Source of the DNA: Curvibacter sp. AEP1-3
Lineage (GTDB): Bacteria; Pseudomonadota; Gammaproteobacteria; Burkholderiales; Burkholderiaceae_C
Direction: 5' to 3'
NCBI RefSeq assembly: GCF_002163715.1
Contig: NZ_CP015698.1
Coordinates: 1 to 64,000, forward strand
DNA: 64,000 nt
Numbering within the stretch: the first letter of the stretch is position 1; every line of letters begins with the position of its first letter. The position numbers and the translations under genes are program-made. This document shows positions 31,748-41,600 of the stretch, piece after piece. The notes below the pieces were generated by a model, which saw only the letters and a list, made by a program, of their open reading frames with translations, was not told where the DNA came from and searched no databases.

Positions 31748-32416
31748 ATGCGAGCCGTACCCAATTCACTGCATGACGACGTAGCCGACCGGCTGCGCTC
31801 CCGCATCTTTGAAGGGGCTTTGCACGCGGGCGCGTTTATTGACGAAGCCGCGCTATGTACCGAGTGGTCGATCTCGCGCACACCGTTGCGGGAGGCACTC
31901 AAGGTACTGGCCGCGGAGGGTCTGGTGCGCCATGAGCCCCGCCGCGGTAGTTTTGTCAGCGAGGTCACGGAACAGGATCTGGATGAGATTTTTCCGGTGA
32001 TTGCACTGCTCGAGGGGCGTTGCGCCTTCGAGGCCACCCGCAAAGCCACTGCTGCAGACATTGCTGCGCTGGATACTTTGCATGACAGCCTGCAGGCCCA
32101 CGCAGCGGCGCGCCGCATCCCCGACTACTACGCCGCCAATTACAGCATCCATGAGGCCATCATCACCCTGGCGGACAACCGCTGGCTGGCCCAGGTGATT
32201 GCGGATTTGCGCAAGATCCTCAAGCTGGCCCGCCTGCAGCAGCTGCATGCCCCCGGCCGCTTGGAGCAGAGCCTGAGTGAGCACTTGGCCGTGTTTGCCG
32301 CCATTCGTGCCGGGGATGCCGATGCGGCCGATGCCGCCATGCGCAACCATTTGATGCGCCAGCGTGATGCCTTGCGGGAGCTGGCCCGCCACGGAAAGAG
32401 CAGGTTACTCGCATGA
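31748..32416 (+). CDS. GntR/FCD family regulator, probable regulator of malonate genes
   Basis: A 222-residue regulator with a winged helix-turn-helix at residues about 8-70 (CTEWSISRTPLREALKVLAAEGL) and an all-helical FCD effector domain with metal-site His residues (SIHEAIITLADN, SLSEHLAVFAAI). I use the ATG at 31748; a TTG 21 bases upstream is in frame. Its stop overlaps the start of the malonyl-CoA decarboxylase gene (ATGA), so it belongs to that operon and resembles MatR of rhizobial malonate systems in context. Malonate or malonyl-CoA as effector is inference. Confidence 0.88.
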   Translation: MRAVPNSLHDDVADRLRSRIFEGALHAGAFIDEAALCTEWSISRTPLREALKVLAAEGLVRHEPRRGSFVSEVTEQDLDEIFPVIALLEGRCAFEATRKATAADIAALDTLHDSLQAHAAARRIPDYYAANYSIHEAIITLADNRWLAQVIADLRKILKLARLQQLHAPGRLEQSLSEHLAVFAAIRAGDADAADAAMRNHLMRQRDALRELARHGKSRLLA

Positions 32417-33906
32417 CTCAGGACTCCTGGATCAACCGCAATGTGGCCCGCCTGCTGCCGCGCAGCTTTAAGGAAAATACGGCTCCGGCGCCCGCGGGAT
32501 CTGCGCAAGCAGCTCCTAAAAAAATAGCAAGCGAGGGGGCGCCTCCGGTAACCAAGCGTGCCGGTGCCCGCAGCACGCGCGAGCGCCTGCAGGCCACGCT
32601 GCGCCAGGGGGATGAGGCCTTGTCACCCCGCGTCTTGCGCCGCATCCTGCAGGAATTGCAAGCCGTTATTGATGAGCGGGTCAGTGAGGTCGAAGGTGGT
32701 CGTCGCGCCGCAGCCCTGATGGCTTGGTACGCCGGTGCCACACCCGCCCGGCGGCTGGACCTCTGGTTGCTGATGAGCGAAATGTTTGTCGCCGACCCGG
32801 TCAAGGCCCAGGCCGCTCAAGCCAAGTTTGCGGCCGCCTTGGGCACGCCGGACGAGGCAGCCGCCGAGGTGCACTACCGCCGCGCTACCGTCTCTCCACG
32901 CCGGCGCCTCTTGCAGCGCTTCAGTGCAGACGCCACCGGCATTCGCTTTCTGGTCAACCTGCGGGCAGAGATGCAGTCCGCCGTCAAAACCGACAAGCGC
33001 TTGCAGGCGCTGGACGTGGAGATGGAATACATGTTCTCCACCTGGTTTGATGTGGGTTTCCTGGAGCTGCGGCGTATCAGCTGGGATTCACCGGCTTCGC
33101 TGGTTGAGAAGCTCATCAAGTACGAAGCGGTGCACGACATCAAGAGCTGGGCAGACGTGAAAAACCGTCTGGACTCGGATCGCCGCTGCTACGGCTTCTT
33201 CCACCCCCGCTTGCCGGATGAGCCCCTGATTTTTGTGGAAGTGGCGCTGGTGGATGCGCTCACCGATTGCATTACGCCGCTCCTGGACGAGTCCGCCGAC
33301 GCGGCTGACCTGAACGCTGCCACGACGGCCATTTTTTACTCCATCAGCAACACCCAGGACGGGCTGCGTGGTGTGAGCTTCGGGGACTCGCTGATCAAGC
33401 GCGTGGTCGAAACCCTCAAGGCAGAGTTTCCCCAGCTCAAGACCTTTGCGACGCTCTCGCCCATTCCCGGCTTTCGCGGCTGGTTGCAGAAGAACGCAAC
33501 GGCCCAGCTTGAGCAACTGGACGACAAAGCCCGCGAAGAGTTGGGCCGCGCCTCCGGTTTCGAGCCCGTTACGACCGCGCACTTTCTGGCGGCGGCCGAG
33601 TCACCCCTGTCTCTCAAGCCCGGCTCACCGGTGCAGCACATGCTGATGCGCTGCGCTGCGCAGTATCTGGGCCGCGAGACTGTGCATGGCAAGCCGCTAG
33701 ATCCGGTGGCGCGCTTTCACTTGGGTAACGGTGCGCGGGTCGAGCGGCTGAACTGGGCGGGAGATCCGTCGTCCAAAGGCATCAAGCAGTCCTACGGACT
33801 GATGGTGAATTACCTCTACGACCTCAAGCGGCTCGACAAGCACCGGGAAGGGCTGGCAAGCGGCCGCATTCCGGTGGCCAGCGCGGTGAGCAATCTGTTT
33901 TTTTAG
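32413..33906 (+). CDS. Malonyl-CoA decarboxylase
   Basis: It converts malonyl-CoA to acetyl-CoA and CO2. The 497-residue protein matches the MLYCD/MatA family: a helical N-terminal domain and a GNAT-like catalytic domain with FFHPRLPDEPLIFVEVAL, FATLSPIPGFRGWL and the HLGNGARVERLNW region near the C-terminus, which contains the catalytic His. The N-terminus (residues about 25-39, PAPAGSAQAAPKKIA) is encoded by a 43-nt repeat copy and looks like a disordered extension. It overlaps the regulator gene by 4 bases and is followed by a Bug-type binding protein. Confidence 0.93.
   Translation: MTQDSWINRNVARLLPRSFKENTAPAPAGSAQAAPKKIASEGAPPVTKRAGARSTRERLQATLRQGDEALSPRVLRRILQELQAVIDERVSEVEGGRRAAALMAWYAGATPARRLDLWLLMSEMFVADPVKAQAAQAKFAAALGTPDEAAAEVHYRRATVSPRRRLLQRFSADATGIRFLVNLRAEMQSAVKTDKRLQALDVEMEYMFSTWFDVGFLELRRISWDSPASLVEKLIKYEAVHDIKSWADVKNRLDSDRRCYGFFHPRLPDEPLIFVEVALVDALTDCITPLLDESADAADLNAATTAIFYSISNTQDGLRGVSFGDSLIKRVVETLKAEFPQLKTFATLSPIPGFRGWLQKNATAQLEQLDDKAREELGRASGFEPVTTAHFLAAAESPLSLKPGSPVQHMLMRCAAQYLGRETVHGKPLDPVARFHLGNGARVERLNWAGDPSSKGIKQSYGLMVNYLYDLKRLDKHREGLASGRIPVASAVSNLFF
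32486..32528 (+). repeat. 43-nt dispersed repeat, copy 6 (inside the decarboxylase gene)
   Basis: CGGCGC, an 11-base spacer, then GCGCAAGCAGCTCCT and AAAAAAATAGC. It is read in frame as AQAAPKKIA. It is almost identical to the 3' half of copy 5. Confidence 0.75.
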
Positions 33907-33949
33907 TGTGTGCGAACGGTACTTCCATTAATACGAGCAGGAGACAAAC

Positions 33950-34975
33950 ATGGCTAATGACAACACGCTTTTTCCATTCCAACCCGATGCAGCGCTAAGC
34001 CGTCGCAGTCTGCTGGGCGCGGGTACCGCGGCCGCCACCGCTTGGGCACTGGCTCCGGCAAGCGCTCTCGCGCAGGCCAAGTGGCCCGCCAAGCCGGTCA
34101 CGCTGGTGGTGCCTTTTCCGGCCGGTGGCGGTACCGATGCTTTTGCGCGCCCCATGTCGGCGCAGTTTTCCAAGCTCACCGGTACCCAGCTGGTCATTGA
34201 CAACCGCGGCGGTGCAGGCGGCACCCTCGGCGCCGGCATTGCAGCCAAGGCACAGCCCGATGGCTACACCCTGTTCATGGGTGCGGTGCACCACGCGATT
34301 GCGCCCAGCATGTACCCCAAGCTGGACTACGACATCGAGAAAGACTTCATCCCCCTCGCGCTGGTGGCCAACGTGCCCCAGGTGCTGGTGGTGAATCCCA
34401 AGAACGTACCCGGAGACTACAAGGCGTTTCTGGCGCAGGTCAAAGCCAGCCCCGGCAAGATGAACTACGGCTCCGCAGGTGGCGGCACCTCCCACCACCT
34501 GGCGGGCGAATTGTTCAAGCAGCAGACGGGCACCTTCATCACCCACATTCCCTACCGCGGCGCCGGTCCGGCTCTGCAGGATTTGATGGCGGGCAGTGTG
34601 GACATGATGTTTGACGGACTGGGTTCATCCGCCAACCACATCAAGGGTGGACGCATCAAGGCGCTGATGGTGTCCGGCACCAAGCGCAGCCCGGCCTTCC
34701 CCGATGTGCCCTGCGCGGCCGAACTTGGCCTGCCCAACTACACCGTGACCACCTGGTATGGCTTGTGGGCACCCAAGGGCACACCCGCCGATGTGCAGGC
34801 GCGTGTGGTGGAAGAGGTGAACCGCCTCTCCGCGGCCGAAGAGATCAAAACCGCGTGGGCCAACAACGGTGCCGAGTTCGGCAAGCTCACCCCTGCGCAA
34901 TTCGGCACTTTTGTGAGTGCTGAAATCAAGCGCTGGGCGGCAGTCGTCAAGGCCTCCGGCGCCAAACTCGACTGA
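33950..34975 (+). CDS. Bug-family (tripartite tricarboxylate transporter) substrate-binding protein
   Basis: A 341-residue periplasmic binding protein of the TctC/Bug family. The N-terminus has a twin-arginine signal (SRRSLLGAG followed by an Ala-rich hydrophobic core, cleavage near ALA-QAKWP). Mature features are VTLVVPFPAGGGTDAFARP, VIDNRGGAGGTLGA and the typical GGGTSHHLAGELFK region. The membrane subunits TctA and TctB are absent nearby, as is common for the very numerous Bug proteins of this group. Its place between malonyl-CoA decarboxylase and malonyl-CoA synthetase suggests malonate or a similar dicarboxylate as ligand, which is inference. Confidence 0.93.
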   Translation: MANDNTLFPFQPDAALSRRSLLGAGTAAATAWALAPASALAQAKWPAKPVTLVVPFPAGGGTDAFARPMSAQFSKLTGTQLVIDNRGGAGGTLGAGIAAKAQPDGYTLFMGAVHHAIAPSMYPKLDYDIEKDFIPLALVANVPQVLVVNPKNVPGDYKAFLAQVKASPGKMNYGSAGGGTSHHLAGELFKQQTGTFITHIPYRGAGPALQDLMAGSVDMMFDGLGSSANHIKGGRIKALMVSGTKRSPAFPDVPCAAELGLPNYTVTTWYGLWAPKGTPADVQARVVEEVNRLSAAEEIKTAWANNGAEFGKLTPAQFGTFVSAEIKRWAAVVKASGAKLD

Positions 34976-34983
34976 GGGGCGAC

Positions 34984-35802
34984 ATGGCGGGTGGTATTGC
35001 AATCGAGCAGGACGCTTTCGGCACCCCCGGGGTCTGGCGGCTGACCTTGACCCACACGGGCAAGTTCAACGCCATGTCCCGCAGCATGTGGACGGAGTTG
35101 AGGGCGGTGTTTACCGCTGTGCAGCAGGACGCCAGTGTGCGCTGTGTGCTGTTGCAGGGCGACCGAGGGCATTTCTGTTCCGGGGGCGACATTGCCGAGT
35201 ACCCGTCCTTCCGCTTTGACGAGGCGCAGCTGCGCCACTTCCATGAGCAAGAGGTGTGGGGCGGTTTGCAGGCCATGCTGGATTGCGATGTGCCCATCGT
35301 CGCGCGCATCGAGGGCAACTGCATGGGCGCGGGCATGGAAATCTCCAGTTGCTGCGACCTTCGCCTGGCGGCTGACACCGCCCGCTTCGGTGCGCCGATT
35401 GCGCGTTTGGGTTTTCCCATGGCGCCGCGGGAAGCTGCCTTGGTGGGGCAGGTGGCGGGCGCCACCGTGGCACGCGCCATGCTGCTCGCCGCCGAGGTGT
35501 TTGACGCTGCCGCCATGCTGGGTCACGGCTTTTTGACCCGCGTGCACACGACAGACACGCTGGACGATGCCTGCCGCGATGTGGCCGTTCGCATCGCCGG
35601 TTTGGCGCCACAGGCCGCCCGCTTGAACAAACAGACACTTCGGGCAGTAAATCGGCCCCTGGCGCCCGTGGAATATGCGCAACCAGCTCCTGAATTGATA
35701 GCAAATGAGCAGGCGGGCGTCGACCCTTACGCCTACGCCGACTCCGCTGAACACCGGGAAGGCATTACCGCCTTTCTGGCCAAACGCCCGCCGGTGTTCT
35801 AG
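34984..35802 (+). CDS. Enoyl-CoA hydratase/isomerase (crotonase) family protein
   Basis: A 272-residue crotonase-fold protein. The acyl-CoA oxyanion-hole segments are HFCSGGDIAEYPSF and GNCMGAGMEISSCCDLRLA, with ARFGAPIARLGFPMAPREA after. The general catalytic Glu pair of classical hydratases is not obvious, so it could be a hydratase, isomerase or hydrolase. A GAGG ribosome site precedes the ATG, 8 bases after the Bug gene stop. A 43-nt repeat copy encodes residues about 226-240 (LAPVEYAQPAPELIA). Being inside a malonate-type operon is unusual and its acyl-CoA substrate is unknown. Confidence 0.88.
   Translation: MAGGIAIEQDAFGTPGVWRLTLTHTGKFNAMSRSMWTELRAVFTAVQQDASVRCVLLQGDRGHFCSGGDIAEYPSFRFDEAQLRHFHEQEVWGGLQAMLDCDVPIVARIEGNCMGAGMEISSCCDLRLAADTARFGAPIARLGFPMAPREAALVGQVAGATVARAMLLAAEVFDAAAMLGHGFLTRVHTTDTLDDACRDVAVRIAGLAPQAARLNKQTLRAVNRPLAPVEYAQPAPELIANEQAGVDPYAYADSAEHREGITAFLAKRPPVF
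35660..35702 (+). repeat. 43-nt dispersed repeat, copy 7 (inside the crotonase gene)
   Basis: TGGCGC, an 11-base spacer, then GCGCAACCAGCTCCTGAA and an end in GATAGC. It is read in frame as AQPAPELIA. Confidence 0.7.
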
Positions 35803-35857
35803 CCCGGTCCCGCACTGCCAACTTTCCCACGTAATCATGAACGTTTGAGATCCCGTT

Positions 35858-37390
35858 ATGAACACACTCTTCACCGACCACAACCTTTTCACCGCGCTGC
35901 GTGCTGCGTTCCCCGCTGACCTGGATGCTGTTGCGGTAGAGACAGACAGTGGCTTGCACTATTCCTGGCGCGACCTGGACGAGGCCACCGCCATGGTGGC
36001 CAACCTGTTCGGCTTTCTGGACCTGCCGGCGGGTACCCGCGTCGCGGTGCAGGTGGACAAATCAGTGGAGGCACTGGTGCTGTATCTGGCCACGCTGCGG
36101 GCGGGCTTGGTGTACCTGCCGCTCAACACGGCCTACCAGAGCGCGGAGATGGACTACTTCATCAGCGATGCCAAACCGGCGGTGCTGGTGTGTGCAGGCC
36201 GCAACTTCGGCTGGCTGAGCAAAATGGCGTTTCTGGCCGGCACGCAGTACGTGTTTTCGCTCAATGACGACCGCACCGGCACGCTGCTGGAGCGGGCATC
36301 CAAATTTCCACGCACCCACACGCCGGTGCCGCGCGCTGCCAACGATCTGGCCGCCATCATTTACACCAGCGGTACCACCGGCCGCAGCAAGGGCGCCATG
36401 CTCAGCCATGGCAATCTGCTGAGCAATGCCCGCGTACTGCAAACGTACTGGGACTGGAAGGAAGGCGATGTGCTGATCCACGCTTTGCCTATCTTCCACG
36501 TGCATGGCTTGTTTGTGGCCATTCATGGCGCGCTGATCAATGGCAGCAAGATGCTCTGGTGCGCCAAGTTCGAGCCGCAAACGGCCTTGCGCATGATGGC
36601 CCGGGCCACGGTGTTCATGGGCGTGCCCACGCTGTATGTGCGCTTGCTGGCCGAGGCGGGGCTGAACACCCAGTCCACCCGGAACATGCGCCTCTTCATA
36701 TCGGGTTCCGCCCCCATGCTGGTGGATACGCACCGCCAGTGGCAGGCGCGCACCGGCCACACGATTCTGGAACGCTACGGCATGTCGGAAACCGTGATGC
36801 TGACTTCCAACCCCTGTAAACCGGGAGACGGTGAGCGGGTGGTAGGCACCGTTGGGCAACCACTGCCGGGTGTGCAGTTGCGGGTACGTGACGAGTCCGG
36901 CCGTGACGTCAAGGCGGGTGACACCGGCGGCATCGAGGTGAAGGGCCCCAATGTGTTCCAGGGCTACTGGCAGATGCCGGAAAAAACAGCGCAGGAATTC
37001 ACCGCCGATGGCTTCTTCAAGACCGGGGATGTGGGCCATGTAGATGCCAAGGGCTATGTGACCATCGTCGGCCGCAGCAAGGACCTGATCATCAGTGGTG
37101 GTTACAACGTCTACCCGGCTGAGATTGAGGGCTATATCAACAACCTCCCCGGTGTGGACGAAAGCGCAGTGGTGGGTGTGCCGGATGCCGATTTTGGTGA
37201 GGTGGGCGTGGCCGTCGTGGTGCCCAAGGCCGGTCACCAGGTGGACGGTGCACAGGTGGTTGCCACCTTGAAAGGCATGTTGGCCAACTTCAAGGTCCCT
37301 AAACGCTGCGTGGTGGTGGATTCCTTGCCGCGCAACGCCATGGGCAAGGTGCAAAAGAATCTTTTGCGCGACCAGTACAAGGCGGCTTAG
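35858..37390 (+). CDS. matB: Malonyl-CoA synthetase (MatB-like acyl-CoA ligase)
   Basis: A 510-residue ANL-superfamily ligase that would convert malonate, ATP and CoA to malonyl-CoA. Motifs are IIYTSGTTGRSKGAMLSHGN (phosphate loop), LERYGMSETVMLTSNP (A5), FKTGDVGHVD (A7), GRSKDLIISGGYNVYPAEIE (hinge) and the catalytic Lys in RNAMGKVQKN. Sequence and its operon with malonyl-CoA decarboxylase support MatB over other acyl-CoA ligases. It ends the operon; the next gene starts 110 bases later and belongs to a signalling system. Confidence 0.9.
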   Translation: MNTLFTDHNLFTALRAAFPADLDAVAVETDSGLHYSWRDLDEATAMVANLFGFLDLPAGTRVAVQVDKSVEALVLYLATLRAGLVYLPLNTAYQSAEMDYFISDAKPAVLVCAGRNFGWLSKMAFLAGTQYVFSLNDDRTGTLLERASKFPRTHTPVPRAANDLAAIIYTSGTTGRSKGAMLSHGNLLSNARVLQTYWDWKEGDVLIHALPIFHVHGLFVAIHGALINGSKMLWCAKFEPQTALRMMARATVFMGVPTLYVRLLAEAGLNTQSTRNMRLFISGSAPMLVDTHRQWQARTGHTILERYGMSETVMLTSNPCKPGDGERVVGTVGQPLPGVQLRVRDESGRDVKAGDTGGIEVKGPNVFQGYWQMPEKTAQEFTADGFFKTGDVGHVDAKGYVTIVGRSKDLIISGGYNVYPAEIEGYINNLPGVDESAVVGVPDADFGEVGVAVVVPKAGHQVDGAQVVATLKGMLANFKVPKRCVVVDSLPRNAMGKVQKNLLRDQYKAA

Positions 37391-37500
37391 AATACGGTAA
37401 ATTTGTTAAGTGTGAGATAAATGCCAATTTCTGTGCATTTGTCTCGCAAGCGTCGTATCATGACTACGGGCTGCAAATTCCAACATACCGGAGCCGACGC

Positions 37501-38631
37501 ATGCAAGTATCTCAAGCCACATGGCGCACCAGTTCTCCAGCTGCGGAGGGCTTTTCTGCCATGGCTGCATCCGGGCCCCAATGGGTGCTGGCTTTCGGCA
37601 ATGAAGACCTTTTGCGCTCTGCCCAGCCCGAACTGAGCAAGGCCTTTGCCGGTGCTGTCCTGATGGGGTGCTCCACAGCCGGCGAAATTTCCGGCGACGG
37701 GGTGGCCGACGATTCTTTGGCGCTGACAGCCGTCCGCTGGGACTCCACCTGCATGCAGCCCGCCGCCACAGACCTCAAAGACATGGACGATTCCTTTGAC
37801 GCGGGTGTTCGCCTCGCGTCCGGTTTGCCGCGTGATGGTCTGCGTGCCGTGGTCGTGCTCGGGCAGGGCGTCCAGATCAATGGCAGTGCATTGATCCTCG
37901 GCATGTCGCACGTGCTGGGCGCGGATGTGCCGATTGTGGGCGGTCTGGCCGGCGACGGCGCAGCCTTCGTGCGAACCGTGGTGCTGGATCACACGGGCGT
38001 CAGTGCCACCCGGCTGGTGTGTGCCGGCCTGTATGGCAGTGACCTGCAGGTGTCTCACGGGGTGTATGGCGGCTGGTCAGCCTTTGGCCCCGCTCGGCGG
38101 GTGACGAAAGCCCGCCGCAATGTGCTTTTTACCCTGGATGGCGAGCCGGCGTTGGCGACTTACAAACGCTATCTCGGGGAGCACGCCAAAGATTTGCCTG
38201 CGTCCGGATTGCTGTTCCCGTTCTCGGTGGTGTCGGCAGGCGGTAAAGAGGAAGGTTTGTTGCGCACCATTCTCGGTATCGATGAAGCGGAGGGCAGCAT
38301 CACTCTGGCCGGCGACGTGGAGGAGGGCGGTTACCTGCGCATGATGCAAGCAGGCACTGACGCGCTGGTGAATGGTGCAGAGCAAGCTGCCCAGGGACTG
38401 AAGATCCAACAGGCTGACGGACTGGCCTTGATGGTGAGCTGCGTGGGACGCAAGCTGGTCATGGGTGGGCGTGTGGATGAGGAAGTAGAAGCCGTGGCTG
38501 CCGTTGTAGGAAAAGGACCGACTCTGGCCGGTTTTTATTCGTATGGTGAAATCAGTCCGGCGCACAATGGGGCGCAGTGTCTCCTGCATAACCAGACGAT
38601 GACCATCACCTATTTTTCGGAATCGGCATGA
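37501..38631 (+). CDS. FIST domain sensor protein
   Basis: A 376-residue soluble protein with a FIST N domain (about 20-215; LMGCSTAGEISGDGV, VLGADVPIVGGLAGDG) and a FIST C domain (about 220-370; the end VVGKGPTLAGFYSYGEISP is characteristic). FIST domains are thought to bind small ligands such as amino acids and are usually encoded with signalling proteins. No signal peptide or membrane helix is seen, so it acts in the cytoplasm. Its stop overlaps the hybrid kinase start (ATGA), so the two are probably partners. Confidence 0.92.
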   Translation: MQVSQATWRTSSPAAEGFSAMAASGPQWVLAFGNEDLLRSAQPELSKAFAGAVLMGCSTAGEISGDGVADDSLALTAVRWDSTCMQPAATDLKDMDDSFDAGVRLASGLPRDGLRAVVVLGQGVQINGSALILGMSHVLGADVPIVGGLAGDGAAFVRTVVLDHTGVSATRLVCAGLYGSDLQVSHGVYGGWSAFGPARRVTKARRNVLFTLDGEPALATYKRYLGEHAKDLPASGLLFPFSVVSAGGKEEGLLRTILGIDEAEGSITLAGDVEEGGYLRMMQAGTDALVNGAEQAAQGLKIQQADGLALMVSCVGRKLVMGGRVDEEVEAVAAVVGKGPTLAGFYSYGEISPAHNGAQCLLHNQTMTITYFSESA

Positions 38632-41600
38632 CAGAGGCGGGGCGTCCCTTGCATCACAAATTGCTGGCCAGGCAGGTCAAACGGAACCTGGGGTTGGACC
38701 CGCAGGCTTGGGCCACTGTGCAGCAGGAGCTTGCAGGTTTGCAAGAGGGCGTACCGCTGTCCCCGGCTGCCTTGCAGGCGATCAAAGGCCTCGGGCCTTT
38801 GATGCATCAAGTGGAAGAGGCCTACCTGCAGAACGACCGGGACCTCGAGCTCAAAAGCCGCAGCCTCGAACTCAGCTCTGTCGACCTGACCGCCAGCAAC
38901 ACGCGCCTGCGTGATGAACTGGAGAGCCGCACGCGTGCCATGGACTCCCTGCGCGCCACGGCATCGGCACTGATGGCGCAGGTCGATCTGGATCATCCGC
39001 CCCTGATCGACGATTCTCTGGAATCCTTGTCGGAGCTGATGGGCACATTGGTGCGCCAGAAGGAAGACAGCCAGAAGGACTTGCAGTTCGCCCTGACCGA
39101 TTTGGCCAACCAGAAGTTCGCGCTGGATCAGCACGCAATCGTGAGCACCACGAACGCGGCGGGTGACATCGTTTACGCCAACGACAAGTTCTGCCAGCTC
39201 AGTGGTTACTCCCGCGGGGAGTTACTGGGCCAGAACCACCGGATGATCAATTCGGGCGTGCAGGACAAGGTGTATTTCACCAACCTGTGGGCTGTCATCT
39301 CGTCAGGCAAGGTCTGGCGGGGTGAGATTTGCAATCGCTCCAAGTCCGGCCAGCTTTATTGGGTGGACGCCACCATCGTGCCTCTCAAGGACGAGAGCGG
39401 TACACCCAATATGTATATCGCCATCCGCACGGATATCACGGCCCGCAAGCGCATGGAAGTGAACATCAAGGCCGCCGAAGCGCGCCTGCGGCACATCACC
39501 AATACGCTGCCCGGCGTGGTGTTCCAAGTCCATGTAAGCGAACGCGGTCAGCGCTACACCTTTGTGAATGACCGCATCCAGGAAGTGCGGGGCATCAGCG
39601 TGCAACAGCTGCTGGATGACCCCAAGTCCGCCTCGAGGCAGGTGCTGGAAGAAGACTGGCCCCTGGTGCGCGACGGCATTTATCTGGCAGCCCAGCGGCG
39701 TGAGGCGTGGCAGGGCGAATACCGCATTCAATTACCCAACAAGACCATACGTTGGATCCGCACCGAGGTCAGCCCCGAGCCTGAAACCGGGCAGGATGGA
39801 GCCACCATATTCACGGGCATCTGGCAGGACGTCACGCTGGCCAAAGAGGCTGACGAGCGTCTGCGCGAGGTGACCCGGCACATACCGGTGGCGGTATTCC
39901 AGTATTTCGTGACCAAAGGCGGCTTGTTCAAGATTGCCTTCATGAGCCATGCCGCCGAAACCATGATGGGGGTGCGCACTGAGGTGATGACCACCGACTC
40001 CAATGCGTTTTTGCAGTGTGTACACCCGCAAGATCGCACGTCGGTGGCGCAGTCACTGGTCGAAGCTTCCGCTGCTGGTGCTCCTTGGGGCATGGATTTC
40101 AGGATGGTCAATGCCCAGACCATGGAGATTTTCTGGGTACGCGGAGAGTCTCAACCGCAGCACAAGGCCAACGGCCATATTGTGTGGAACGGCTTCCTGA
40201 CCGATGTCACCCAAGCCCGTCACATCTCCGAAGAGTTGCAAAAGGCCAAGGACGCGGCGGAGGCGGCCAATCACGCCAAGTCAGATTTCCTGGCCAACAT
40301 GAGCCATGAAATCCGCACGCCCATGAACGGGGTGATCGGCATGACCGAGCTGCTGCTGGACACCACACTGGACGCTGAACAACAGGAATACCTGAACATC
40401 GTGAAGTCCTCGTCCGAAGCCTTGCTGCGGGTGATTAACGACATTCTGGATTTCTCCAAGATTGAAGCCGGCAAGATGGACATTGAGTCCATTCCCTTCA
40501 ACCTGGAACGCACGGTGGCCGACACCCTCAAGACCGTAGTGCTGCGCGCCCATGACAAGGGGCTGGAAGTGGTCTGGGACGTGGCCCCTGATGTGCCGCG
40601 CGCACTGGTCGGCGACCCGGGCCGCTTGCGCCAGGTGCTGGTCAATGTATTGGGCAACGCCATCAAGTTCACCGAGCGCGGCGAAGTGGTGTTGCGGATC
40701 CGCCAGGAAATGGCGTCCAACGGAAAACCCCTGCTTCACCTCGCTGTGAGCGACACCGGTATCGGCATTCCCGCCAACAAATTGGGCAGCATTTTTGATG
40801 CGTTCTCCCAGGAGGACAGCTCCACCACCCGCAAGTACGGTGGCACGGGATTGGGCTTGACCATCTGTGCACGCCTGGTCGAGGGCATGGGTGGAACGAT
40901 CTGGGTGGAAAGCACACCGGGGCAGGGCAGCGTGTTCCACTTCACCGTGGCGCTGGTCAAAGATACCTCTGCGCCTGTAGAGACCGCAGCCTTGATCCGG
41001 TTGGATGGCCTGCACATCCTGGTGGTCGACGACAACCTGGTCAACCGTGAAGTGGTCTGCGGCATGCTGCACTCCTTCGGGGCCCGCACCAGCCAGGCGG
41101 ATTCCGGCCGCGCGGCGCTGGATTGGCTGAGTCAACAAACCGCTGCGAATGCGCAGGTGCCCTGCGATCTGGTGTTGCTGGATGGCCAGATGCCTGAGAT
41201 GGACGGATTCTCAACCGCGCCCTTGGTCCGTGGCCTCCCCAATTGCAGCAGCTTGCCCATGGTGCTGCTGTCGTCCGCCGGCATGAAAGGCGACGGTCAA
41301 CGTTCACGCCAGGTGGGTATCGCGGGCTACCTGTCCAAACCGATTGCGCGGCAGGACTTGCTGCAGATGGTTTCAGGCGTCTTGCAATTGCACAAGGTGC
41401 GGCCCGAGGTGCTGGTCACCCGCCATTCCATCCGTGACTCCCATCCGGTGCTGGACATCCTGCTGGTGGAGGACCACGCCATCAACCAGAAACTGGCGGT
41501 TACCTTGCTGCAACGCTGGGGGCATCATGTGGACGTGGCCGGCAACGGACAAATTGCACTCGACATGCTGCCCAAACGGCCGTACGACCTGGTCCTGATG

